Shown one piece after another: positions 57,280 to 64,000 of a stretch of 64,000 nt of DNA; position 1 is the stretch's first letter, and every line of letters starts with the position of its first letter. The position numbers were made by a program, and so were the translations under genes. The stretch spans positions 1 through 64,000 of the forward strand of contig NZ_VWVU01000020.1 in NCBI RefSeq assembly GCF_008638365.1, read 5' to 3'. This stretch comes from Nocardiopsis quinghaiensis. Lineage in GTDB: Bacteria > Actinomycetota > Actinomycetes > Streptosporangiales > Streptosporangiaceae. A model generated the notes under the pieces. The model worked only from the letters and a program-made list of their open reading frames with translations, was not told the origin of the DNA and did not search any database.

Positions 57280-59912
57280 GCCGCCCGGACCGCGTCGTGG
57301 TGCACCTGGCCTCGCCCGCGCTGTTCGTCGGGGCCAGCGCGGACGGTACGGGCGCCGACACCGACGTGGTCACCGACGAGCACGGTCTGCCCTACCTGCC
57401 CCGCCACCGCCTCGCCGCGCGGCTGCGCGCCGGCGCGGTCGGCGCGCTGGCGGTGGCGTCCGGACTGGCCGGGGCCCGCGACGAGGTCTTCGGCCGCGAA
57501 GGCTCCCACGAGGCGGACCGGATCCTGCGGGTGGGGCACGCCGTCCTGGCAGACCGGGTGCGCGCGGCGGTCGCCCGCGCGGTCGCCGGTCGCGCCGAAC
57601 CGGTGCGCTCCACCCTGCGCCGCGCGGTCACCGACGCCTACACCACCCTGGAGTCGGGGATCGAGGCCGGTCCGGACGGGGCCTCCGAACCGGGCCGCCT
57701 GCGCACCCACCGGGTTCTCCTGCCGGGGTTGACCCTGACCGCAGCACTGACCTGGGCCTCCCCGCCCCGCGAGGAGCACTGGCGGCTGCTGGCCCGTGCC
57801 TGCCTGGCCACCACCCGGATCGGGCTGCGGGGCACACGCGGCCGGGGCCGGGTGGACGTGCGCCTGGCCGGGCCCGGCGACACCGACCCGAACGCCGTGA
57901 CCCTGTGCCTGGCCGCGCCCGTGAGCGGGCGCGAGGGCGGGGAGGGCGCCTCCGCCGCGCCCTCGACCACGGGGACGCGGAGCCGCGGCGATAACGTGAA
58001 TACTTCTCATGTCCGGCATCCGCTCCGTGCCCCCGGGCGTGGCCGTGACGGCGGCGCGTACACCCCGGCGCGGTCCCCGGTTCCCGGCCACCGGAACGCG
58101 GAAGGGAGCGGACCCGTGGACGCCTCCGCGGTGAACGGTTACCTGCCGCTGCGCCTCGTCCTCACCGACACCCTGGCCGTGCGCACCTCCTTCGACCCGT
58201 TGCGCGTCGACTCCGAGCACACCATCAGCGGACGCGCCCAGCGCGGCATGCTCGCCGCCGCCCTGCGGCGGGCGGGCCGCGACCGCGAACTCCACGACTG
58301 GGTGGCCCGGGGCGAACAGGTCCGTTTCGCCCCCGCCCACCCCCGGCTGGAACCGGGCGCGGACCCCGACCTCCCCGGCGTCTCCCCGAGGAGGGCCGCC
58401 GTCGCCTACCCCGCTCCCGCCTATCTCTACACCCCGGGGAAGAACGGCGACACCACGGTCGACGCCTTCGGCGACACCGACCCCGCCACGCCCTACCGCG
58501 CGGTCCGCGACCCCCTCACCCCCGACCGCTCCCTGCGCGCCGCGGTGCGCACCACCTCCGAGCGGTACCTCGGCCGTCCCCGCACGGGCGAGGCCGCCCG
58601 GAGCGTCCCCTTCTTCACCACCAGCGTCGACCCCGGCCAGGTCTTCGAGGCCCGATGGCAGCTGCGCGCACCCGACTCCGCCTCCCTCGGACGGCTCGCC
58701 GAAGACATCACGGATTTCCTCGCCGGGGCCGACGGCACCCTCACCCTCGGTTCCGGCGGCACCCGCGCCCACGGCGGTGTCCGTGTGGCCCCCGTGGACC
58801 CCGGCCGGCTCCTGGCACCGGACCGGGTCGACCCCGTCCACGCGCGCTCCTGGGAGGCCGGGGCCCCCGTCGACCTGCTCCTGCTCTCCCCGGCGCTGTT
58901 GGTCGGCGCCGACGGCCAGGCCCGGCCCCAGGCCCTGGTGCCCGCCGTGCTCGACCTCCTCGCCCGGCGCCTGCCCGGTGTCCGCGCGCACGTCCTGGCC
59001 AGCCATGTGGAGGCCGGGCTCGTCGGCGCCTACCACCGCGGCTACCAGGGGCCCATGGCCCAGCGCTGGGCCGCCCGTCCAGGCGCGGTGGTCCGCCTGC
59101 GCCTGGACCGCGGCCTGACCGCCGACCAGGCCCGCGACCTGGAGGCGCACCCCCTGGGCGAGCGCCTCGTGGACGGCCACGGCCAGTTCACCCTGCTGCC
59201 CCCGCCCCCTCCCGGTCCCGAACCCCTCGCCCCCGTGGCCGTCCCCCTCGCGGAGCGTGCCCCGGACACGGAACCCCTTCCTCCCGAGTGGGACGATCGG
59301 CTGCGCGCCCTCCACGACGACCTACTGTGGAACGCCGCCGCCCAGCCCGTCCGCGACCACGCCCGCGCCCTGGCCCGGGCCTCGGCGCGCCGACTGGATC
59401 CGCTCACCCCCCACCTGCTGAGCCGCCTGCGCGAGATCGCCGTCCATCCCCACCCCACCCCCGAGAGCGCCCTGGCCGCCCTCGAACGCGTCGCCACCGG
59501 GCACGCGGATACCGATTCCGCCGACGCCCACAAGGCCCCGCACGACCGCGCCGTACGCGCCCTGGCCCGCGCCCGCCTCGTCCGCCCCGGCGGACGGGGG
59601 TCCGTCACAGTCCGGTCCTGGTGGGAGGGGATGTCCGGCCCGAGAGCCGCCGCCTGGTGGTCCGACAACCGGCCCGACCCCGCGCACAGCCCGGCCTACG
59701 CCCGCGCGATCGCGGCCGTGGACCTCTCCCTGCCCGACGGCCTACCGCCCGACGACCACCCCGGCGCCCTCTCCGACCGGGCCCGCGACTGGGAGAGGCG
59801 CGCCGCCCCGCGCCTCGCCCTGACCCTGGTCTCCTCATGGCTGGCCGAGGCCGCCCGCGCTCCGCGCGCCGAAGAGGACGGGGGACGTCCCGGCGGGGGA
59901 GGCCCCGAGTGA
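57276..59912 (+). CDS. two-RAMP fusion protein (Csx10-like)
   Basis: An 878-residue protein with two RAMP (Cas7/Cas5-fold) parts. Part one (about 8-210) has VVHLASPALFVGASADGTGA, LPYLPRHRLAARLRAGA and the glycine-rich loop RGTRGRGRVDV. After a ~70-residue disordered linker, part two (about 290-600) has YLPLRLVLTDTLAVRTSFDP, TISGRAQRGMLAAALRRAGR and the loop LTLGSGGTRAHGGVRV, like Csx10. A helical region ends it. The linker (57960-58110) has intergenic-like composition, and GTG at 58116 with GGAAGGGAG upstream could start part two on its own. Confidence 0.7.
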   Translation: MSRPDRVVVHLASPALFVGASADGTGADTDVVTDEHGLPYLPRHRLAARLRAGAVGALAVASGLAGARDEVFGREGSHEADRILRVGHAVLADRVRAAVARAVAGRAEPVRSTLRRAVTDAYTTLESGIEAGPDGASEPGRLRTHRVLLPGLTLTAALTWASPPREEHWRLLARACLATTRIGLRGTRGRGRVDVRLAGPGDTDPNAVTLCLAAPVSGREGGEGASAAPSTTGTRSRGDNVNTSHVRHPLRAPGRGRDGGAYTPARSPVPGHRNAEGSGPVDASAVNGYLPLRLVLTDTLAVRTSFDPLRVDSEHTISGRAQRGMLAAALRRAGRDRELHDWVARGEQVRFAPAHPRLEPGADPDLPGVSPRRAAVAYPAPAYLYTPGKNGDTTVDAFGDTDPATPYRAVRDPLTPDRSLRAAVRTTSERYLGRPRTGEAARSVPFFTTSVDPGQVFEARWQLRAPDSASLGRLAEDITDFLAGADGTLTLGSGGTRAHGGVRVAPVDPGRLLAPDRVDPVHARSWEAGAPVDLLLLSPALLVGADGQARPQALVPAVLDLLARRLPGVRAHVLASHVEAGLVGAYHRGYQGPMAQRWAARPGAVVRLRLDRGLTADQARDLEAHPLGERLVDGHGQFTLLPPPPPGPEPLAPVAVPLAERAPDTEPLPPEWDDRLRALHDDLLWNAAAQPVRDHARALARASARRLDPLTPHLLSRLREIAVHPHPTPESALAALERVATGHADTDSADAHKAPHDRAVRALARARLVRPGGRGSVTVRSWWEGMSGPRAAAWWSDNRPDPAHSPAYARAIAAVDLSLPDGLPPDDHPGALSDRARDWERRAAPRLALTLVSSWLAEAARAPRAEEDGGRPGGGGPE
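58116..59912 (+). CDS. possible separate product: second RAMP protein from an internal start
   Basis: The same reading frame as the fusion, started at GTG 58116 (VDASAVNGYLPLRLVLTDTL). A ribosome site GGAAGGGAG lies seven bases upstream, better than most in this operon. The product would be 598 residues, typical of Csx10-like proteins. Either two genes have been joined by loss of a stop, or both full-length and short forms are made. Confidence 0.5.
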   Translation: MDASAVNGYLPLRLVLTDTLAVRTSFDPLRVDSEHTISGRAQRGMLAAALRRAGRDRELHDWVARGEQVRFAPAHPRLEPGADPDLPGVSPRRAAVAYPAPAYLYTPGKNGDTTVDAFGDTDPATPYRAVRDPLTPDRSLRAAVRTTSERYLGRPRTGEAARSVPFFTTSVDPGQVFEARWQLRAPDSASLGRLAEDITDFLAGADGTLTLGSGGTRAHGGVRVAPVDPGRLLAPDRVDPVHARSWEAGAPVDLLLLSPALLVGADGQARPQALVPAVLDLLARRLPGVRAHVLASHVEAGLVGAYHRGYQGPMAQRWAARPGAVVRLRLDRGLTADQARDLEAHPLGERLVDGHGQFTLLPPPPPGPEPLAPVAVPLAERAPDTEPLPPEWDDRLRALHDDLLWNAAAQPVRDHARALARASARRLDPLTPHLLSRLREIAVHPHPTPESALAALERVATGHADTDSADAHKAPHDRAVRALARARLVRPGGRGSVTVRSWWEGMSGPRAAAWWSDNRPDPAHSPAYARAIAAVDLSLPDGLPPDDHPGALSDRARDWERRAAPRLALTLVSSWLAEAARAPRAEEDGGRPGGGGPE

Positions 59913-61537
59913 GTGGCGAACCCGACGGGTCCGGGCTGCTCTGGGAGATCGCCCTCCGGCTGTGCCTGCTCTCCGACACCCATATCGGCGCCGCGCGGAC
60001 CGTCCCCCGCCACACCGACGAGAGCGGTGTGGACCTGTACGTGGACCGCGACCCGCGCACCGGTGCGCCCCGCCTGCGCGCCACCACCCTGGCCGGGCTG
60101 CTGCGCCACGAACTCTCCGCACGCACCGGCGACCCCGACAGCGTCCGCGCGCTCATGGGCGCCGCGCGGACGCGCACCCCCGGTGACCGGGACGCGCCCG
60201 CCATGAGCGCCCTGGACGTGGACGACGCCCTCGCCGAACTCCCCGAGGAGGCCGCGGTCGAGGTCCGGACCGGCACCCGGGTGGACCCGGCCTCCGGCAC
60301 CGTCCAGCCGGGACGCGTCTGGCGGTGGGAGATCCTGCCGGCGGGCACCGTCCTCACCGCGCACATGCGCCTGCACGTGGAAGCCCCGGTCGACGAGGCC
60401 CGTCTGCTCACCCTGCTGCTCCTGGCCACCGACGGCCTGGCCGGGCCCCACGGCCCCGGTCCGGGGATCCGCGTCGGCGGCCGCACCGGCCGGGGCTACG
60501 GCGCCGTCCGCGCCACCCACTGGGCGGCGCACCGCCACGACCTCACCGACGAGTACGGCTGGTTCGCCTACCACGCCCGGTCCTGGGCCCAGCGCTGGGA
60601 GGACGGCGCCCACGCGCTCGCCGACGCCCCCGCCGACCTGGCCACCGCCCTGGCCACCGGCCTGCGCGCCCGCGGCCGCACGGCGACCGCCGCGCACCTG
60701 GCCGCCCGCGCCGACCAGCCCGACCACCGCCACCGCGACGAACTCCACCTGACCCTGGCCGTCGCCGAGCGGTCCGACCCCACCGGCCCGCCGGCGCGCG
60801 GCCTCCGCCCGGGGCTGCTCATGGTCGGCGACGCTCCCGCCCACGAGCGGATCGGTGCGGTGGACCGGGCGCACCGGAACCGCCCCGCCGTGACCGACCC
60901 GGACAAGGCCGCCGTCCACCTCGCCCCCGTTCTGGGCGACACCGCGCTGTTCGCCCTGTTCAAACGGATCGGCGGCCGCCTGGCCCGGGACGCCGCCGAA
61001 CACCTGGACGCCCCGCCCGACCGCTGGCGGGACTGGCACGGGCGCTGGTGGGGCGCCGATACCGACCGCCGCGGACGCCCGCGCCCCTCCCGTATCCGGC
61101 TGCGCACCATTCCCGTCCTCACCGGCGGCGAGCCCCTGACCACCACCCGCCTGACCGTGGACTCCCTGTTCGGTGACGCCGTCGACGGCCGCCTGTTCAC
61201 CACGGACCTGCACTGCGGCGGAAGCGCCGAGGCGGTCGTGGACGTGAGCGAACCCGACGACGCGGTGCGCGGCCTGCTCACCCTCCTCGTGCGCGAGCTG
61301 GCCACGGTGCCGTTCGACACCCTCGGCGCGGGAGCGGGCAGCGGGAACGGACGCCTGACCGCGACCCGGGCCCTTCTGAGCACCCGCCCCGACGACGGTG
61401 GCCCGCCGCGCACGGTGGACCTGCTCGCCGCCGTGTTCGACCCCGACGGCGCGGAGGCCGCCACGGCACGCGGCTGGCTGACCGCCCTGCGTGCCGCGCT
61501 CGCTCCCGACGACGGCACGAAGGAGGCACCCCGGTGA
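59909..61537 (+). CDS. two-RAMP protein (Csm3/Cas7-like)
   Basis: A 542-residue protein with two RAMP domains. The first has LRLCLLSDTHIGAARTVPRH, RLRATTLAGLLRHELSAR and the loop VGGRTGRGYGAVRATHW. The second has RLTVDSLFGDAVDGRLFTTD, GGSAEAVVDVS and the loop LGAGAGSGNGRLTATRALL, resembling Csm3/Cas7 group proteins with a catalytic-loop Asp (D in TVDSLFGD or DGRLF) as a target-RNA cleavage candidate. GTG at 59909 overlaps the preceding stop; it probably forms part of the crRNA-binding backbone. Confidence 0.7.
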   Translation: MSGEPDGSGLLWEIALRLCLLSDTHIGAARTVPRHTDESGVDLYVDRDPRTGAPRLRATTLAGLLRHELSARTGDPDSVRALMGAARTRTPGDRDAPAMSALDVDDALAELPEEAAVEVRTGTRVDPASGTVQPGRVWRWEILPAGTVLTAHMRLHVEAPVDEARLLTLLLLATDGLAGPHGPGPGIRVGGRTGRGYGAVRATHWAAHRHDLTDEYGWFAYHARSWAQRWEDGAHALADAPADLATALATGLRARGRTATAAHLAARADQPDHRHRDELHLTLAVAERSDPTGPPARGLRPGLLMVGDAPAHERIGAVDRAHRNRPAVTDPDKAAVHLAPVLGDTALFALFKRIGGRLARDAAEHLDAPPDRWRDWHGRWWGADTDRRGRPRPSRIRLRTIPVLTGGEPLTTTRLTVDSLFGDAVDGRLFTTDLHCGGSAEAVVDVSEPDDAVRGLLTLLVRELATVPFDTLGAGAGSGNGRLTATRALLSTRPDDGGPPRTVDLLAAVFDPDGAEAATARGWLTALRAALAPDDGTKEAPR

Positions 61538-62292
61538 ACCACGACCCCCCGAGACCGCAGGGCCTGTCCGTCCACCGCCTGACCGACGGCCAGGTCGACG
61601 CGGTCCTCACCGACGTCTTCGTCCGCGGCCGGCGGTGCCGTCTGCTCGACACGGGCACCGAGGACGTCCCCGGCTCGCCCGGCCGGCCCCAGTGGCTGCT
61701 CGCCGAACTCGGCGACGGCCGCCTCACCGGCGCCTGCCCGGGCGCACGGTGGCGCCGCTCGGACCAGCCGCCCACCGGAGACCCGGCGGTCCCGCCCCCG
61801 GGCCCCGGCAGCGACCGCTGGCGGATCCTGGAGGTCCTGGTGTTCGGCCCGCACGCGCAGATCCGCGTCGGCGAGGGCGCCGGTGCCGGGTGGATCAGTG
61901 CCGACGCCCCCGGACCGCTCCCGGAGTGGCTGCGCCCGCGCGACCGGTCCTTCCTCCTCCAGGGCTGGAACGGCCCGGCGCACAGCCGCACCCTGGACGG
62001 CGAGGTGCCCTTCGCGGTGACCCGGGAGCCCTCCGGGACCCGGGCCGTCCTCCCGGTGGAGTGGGCCGACTTCTCCGGCCGTCCGCGCCCCGGCCCCGAC
62101 GGCAGGACCGCCCTGGAGAGTTCCGGCACCTGGCTGACCGTGCGCGAGTACTGGGCCGGCGATCCCGGCACCGGCGCGGTCGGGGTGGCCTTCCACCGGC
62201 TCACCGGTATGCGTACGGGCACGAAGCCGACCGGGCCGGAGTTCGACGTGGGCACCGGCGACGAGATCCGCGGGAGGGGACCCCGATGGTGA
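61534..62292 (+). CDS. Csx19-like CRISPR-associated protein (tentative)
   Basis: A 252-residue protein of unknown fold. It has a Trp-rich pattern: RWRILEVLVFGPHAQIRVGE, SFLLQGWNGPAHSRTLDGEV, VEWADFSGRP, WLTVREYWAGD and VAFHRLTGMRTGTKPTG. Size, position between RAMP genes and the edge-strand WRILEV-LVFG part recall Csx19 of type III-D loci, but the match is by eye only. GTG overlaps the previous stop, and the next gene starts seven bases before its end. Confidence 0.5.
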   Translation: MNHDPPRPQGLSVHRLTDGQVDAVLTDVFVRGRRCRLLDTGTEDVPGSPGRPQWLLAELGDGRLTGACPGARWRRSDQPPTGDPAVPPPGPGSDRWRILEVLVFGPHAQIRVGEGAGAGWISADAPGPLPEWLRPRDRSFLLQGWNGPAHSRTLDGEVPFAVTREPSGTRAVLPVEWADFSGRPRPGPDGRTALESSGTWLTVREYWAGDPGTGAVGVAFHRLTGMRTGTKPTGPEFDVGTGDEIRGRGPRW

Positions 62293-64000
62293 ACCCGCGC
62301 GAGGTCGCCGCGCGGCTCGGCGGCGCGTCCGCTCCCGCGCGCCGGGACGGCCGCTTCCAGGCCACCGCGCCCTACGGGCTGGTCCGGCTCGCCGACACCC
62401 CCATGCCCGCCTCCGACCTGCACGGCGAACACTCGGCCGACGAGCTCCTGCGCAGCCACGACCGCACGGTGCGGGGCACCCACTCGGGGTGGATCGACCT
62501 GACCCTGACCACGCTCACCCCCACCTTCGTCGGCCAGACCCCCGAACGCGGCCGGGTGAGCGCGTCCCTGCGCTTTCCCCACGGCGACCGCCGCCTGCCC
62601 GCCGTCCCCGGCTCCACCCTGCGCGGTCTGGTCCGCAACACCGTGCGCATGCTCACCAGCGGCGAGACCGGTCCGGTCAACACCCCGATGCTGTTCTTCC
62701 GCGCGCCCGTGCGCATCGATCCCGACAGCAACGACAGCACCCTGTCCACCCGGGCCCGCCAGGTCATGGCCCACCAGCACTCCCACTACCGGAGGCGCCG
62801 CGCCGGGCTGCGCACCAAGCAGGGCTTCCTGTTCCACTCGCCGGCCGACGGGCACTGGAACGTGGTCGAGGTCCCCGCCACCGCCCTGTCCGGCGAGCCC
62901 GGCCAGGCCCTCAAAGTGCCCTTCGCGGTCCTGCGCGAGAGCCTGCGCACGTGGGACTTCGGAGTCGAGGACTTCCCCGATCCACCCAGGAGCAACACCT
63001 ACGTCCCCACCACCCACGAACAGCACGGACACCTGCAGTACCGGTGGGTGTACGCGGTCCACCTGCCCGGGGAGCGGCGCGTGGCCGCCGTCGCGCCCAC
63101 CGCCGAGGAGGCACACGCCCACCTCGACGCCCGCACCGCCTCGGCCCGCGGCCTCGGCGGGGGCGGCGTGGTGCACGCCCTGCTCGTCCTGACCGGGGTC
63201 GCCGCCGGCGAGCGCCGCAACGCCTACCTCTTCCCCCGGCCCCCGGACCTGCGCGAGGGCCTGCGCGTCCCCGACGCCATGGTGGAGCTGTTCGAGTCGG
63301 CGGAGCAGGTCACCGGCTACCAGCGCGCCGCCTTCCCCGACACCCTCGGCACGGGGCCGGCCGACCCCGGGCGGGAACCGGTCGCCGGGGCCGGCGGCGG
63401 CCTGCCCCGGCACGGCCTCGAACCGGTCTGGTTCGACCTCGACCCCTCCGGCGCGGTGGTCTCCTTCGGCCGTTCCGGCGGCTACCGCATCGCGGTCAGC
63501 GACGACAACCCGATCCGCCGCGCCCTGCCCGCGCCCGTCCTGGGCCCCCAGCACGGGGACCCCGACCGGTCCGTGCTGGCGGGACGCACCGTGGACGTGT
63601 GCCGCGCCCTGTTCGGCGACACCGACACCTTCGCCGGCGAGTCGGGTGCCTCCAAGGGGCGGGTGTCGTTCGGCAGCGCGCTGAGCACCGACCCCGAACC
63701 CGACTACCCCGACGGCGCGGCCCTGCGAGTCCAGCTGCTCTCGCCCCAGCGGGGCTGCTTCGCCAACTACCTGGTCCAGGGCCCCGACGCGGACTCGGGG
63801 GAGCGGCCCGACATCATCACGTGGTCGCACGAGGGCCGGGTGCGCCTGGGCGGGTACAAGGCGTACCTGCACCGGCACCGCGCCGAACTGGGCAGCCCGG
63901 TCCGCTACGACGCGCGCGCCCGGGAGGAGCTGGGGCTGATGGTGCTGCGGCCCGGTCCGCAGGTCGAACCGCCCCGGGACACCCAGCGCGACATCATCCC
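62286..64000 (+). CDS. TIGR03986-like CRISPR RAMP protein, cut by the window edge
   Basis: At least 571 residues, open to the edge. It has the TIGR03986 pattern: TAPYGLVRLADTPMPASDLH, a SHDRTVRGTHSGWIDLTLTT stretch, LTPTFVGQTPERGRV, LPAVPGSTLRGLVRNTVRML, NTPMLFFRAPV, YRRRRAGLRTKQGFLFHSP, and near the end ALFGDTDTFAGESGASKGRV and SFGSALSTDPEP with RVQLLSPQRGCFANYL. This RAMP family accompanies Cas10 in type III loci. ATG at 62286 overlaps the Csx19-like gene. The C-terminus lies beyond the window. Confidence 0.78.
   Translation, partial: MVNPREVAARLGGASAPARRDGRFQATAPYGLVRLADTPMPASDLHGEHSADELLRSHDRTVRGTHSGWIDLTLTTLTPTFVGQTPERGRVSASLRFPHGDRRLPAVPGSTLRGLVRNTVRMLTSGETGPVNTPMLFFRAPVRIDPDSNDSTLSTRARQVMAHQHSHYRRRRAGLRTKQGFLFHSPADGHWNVVEVPATALSGEPGQALKVPFAVLRESLRTWDFGVEDFPDPPRSNTYVPTTHEQHGHLQYRWVYAVHLPGERRVAAVAPTAEEAHAHLDARTASARGLGGGGVVHALLVLTGVAAGERRNAYLFPRPPDLREGLRVPDAMVELFESAEQVTGYQRAAFPDTLGTGPADPGREPVAGAGGGLPRHGLEPVWFDLDPSGAVVSFGRSGGYRIAVSDDNPIRRALPAPVLGPQHGDPDRSVLAGRTVDVCRALFGDTDTFAGESGASKGRVSFGSALSTDPEPDYPDGAALRVQLLSPQRGCFANYLVQGPDADSGERPDIITWSHEGRVRLGGYKAYLHRHRAELGSPVRYDARAREELGLMVLRPGPQVEPPRDTQRDII

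Noticed and set aside
61278-63878. 866-residue open frame on the - strand across the RAMP genes
   Set aside because: It mirrors the + strand genes with strong GC3 shadowing, has no ribosome site, and the + strand frames show RAMP motifs and coupled starts.

Overview
The window is chromosomal DNA of a high-GC actinomycete. Third codon positions are almost all G or C, GTG starts with GTGA/ATGA gene overlaps are common, and marker genes such as whiA, rbpA, steA/steB and an actinobacterial hut operon are present. Gene content and order suggest a filamentous actinomycete of the Streptosporangiales, possibly Nocardiopsis. That placement is inference, because no database could be searched.

Layout. 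1-500: a 5S rRNA gene with its terminator, which is the end of an rRNA operon lying outside the window. 0.5-8.9 kb: mixed housekeeping genes (RGG/TPR protein, Nudix hydrolase, double-GNAT protein, MBL hydrolase, SSB-like OB-fold protein, HAD phosphatase, AAC(3)-type acetyltransferase, DUF1015 protein). 9.0-13.7 kb: the conserved tlyA-nadK-recN group. 13.8-19.9 kb: a cell-envelope cluster of steA, steB, a MraY/WecA-like transferase, a MurJ-like flippase and a GT4 glycosyltransferase. 20.0-24.4 kb: terC behind a candidate yybP-ykoY manganese riboswitch, then uvrA behind a LexA box. 24.5-26.2 kb: a secreted Rieske protein with a BlaI-like operator, and an MscS channel. 26.4-36.5 kb: uvrC-rapZ-yvcK-(DUF488)-whiA, gap-pgk-tpiA, secG and rbpA. 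36.6-37.8 kb: a decayed AraC/GlxA regulator and a truncated MFS exporter. 39-47.6 kb: an IclR regulator divergent from hutH-hutU-M20 amidohydrolase-hutF-hutI, a complete histidine degradation route to glutamate. 47.7-53.9 kb: an ACT-GNAT acetyltransferase, a DUF485/acetate-symporter pair and small hypotheticals.

From 53.9 kb to the right edge lies a type III CRISPR-Cas effector locus: cas6, a divergent 58-codon gene, an HD-less Cas10 with an AGDD palm motif, a two-RAMP fusion with an in-frame internal start, a second two-RAMP protein, a Csx19-like protein, and a TIGR03986-like RAMP cut by the edge. The order and the multi-domain RAMPs resemble subtype III-D. No CRISPR array, cas1 or cas2 is seen, so the locus probably continues to the right. 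A 14-base motif is shared upstream of cas6 and cas10, and the copy near cas10 forms one arm of a strong stem-loop. This is the most unusual part of the window.
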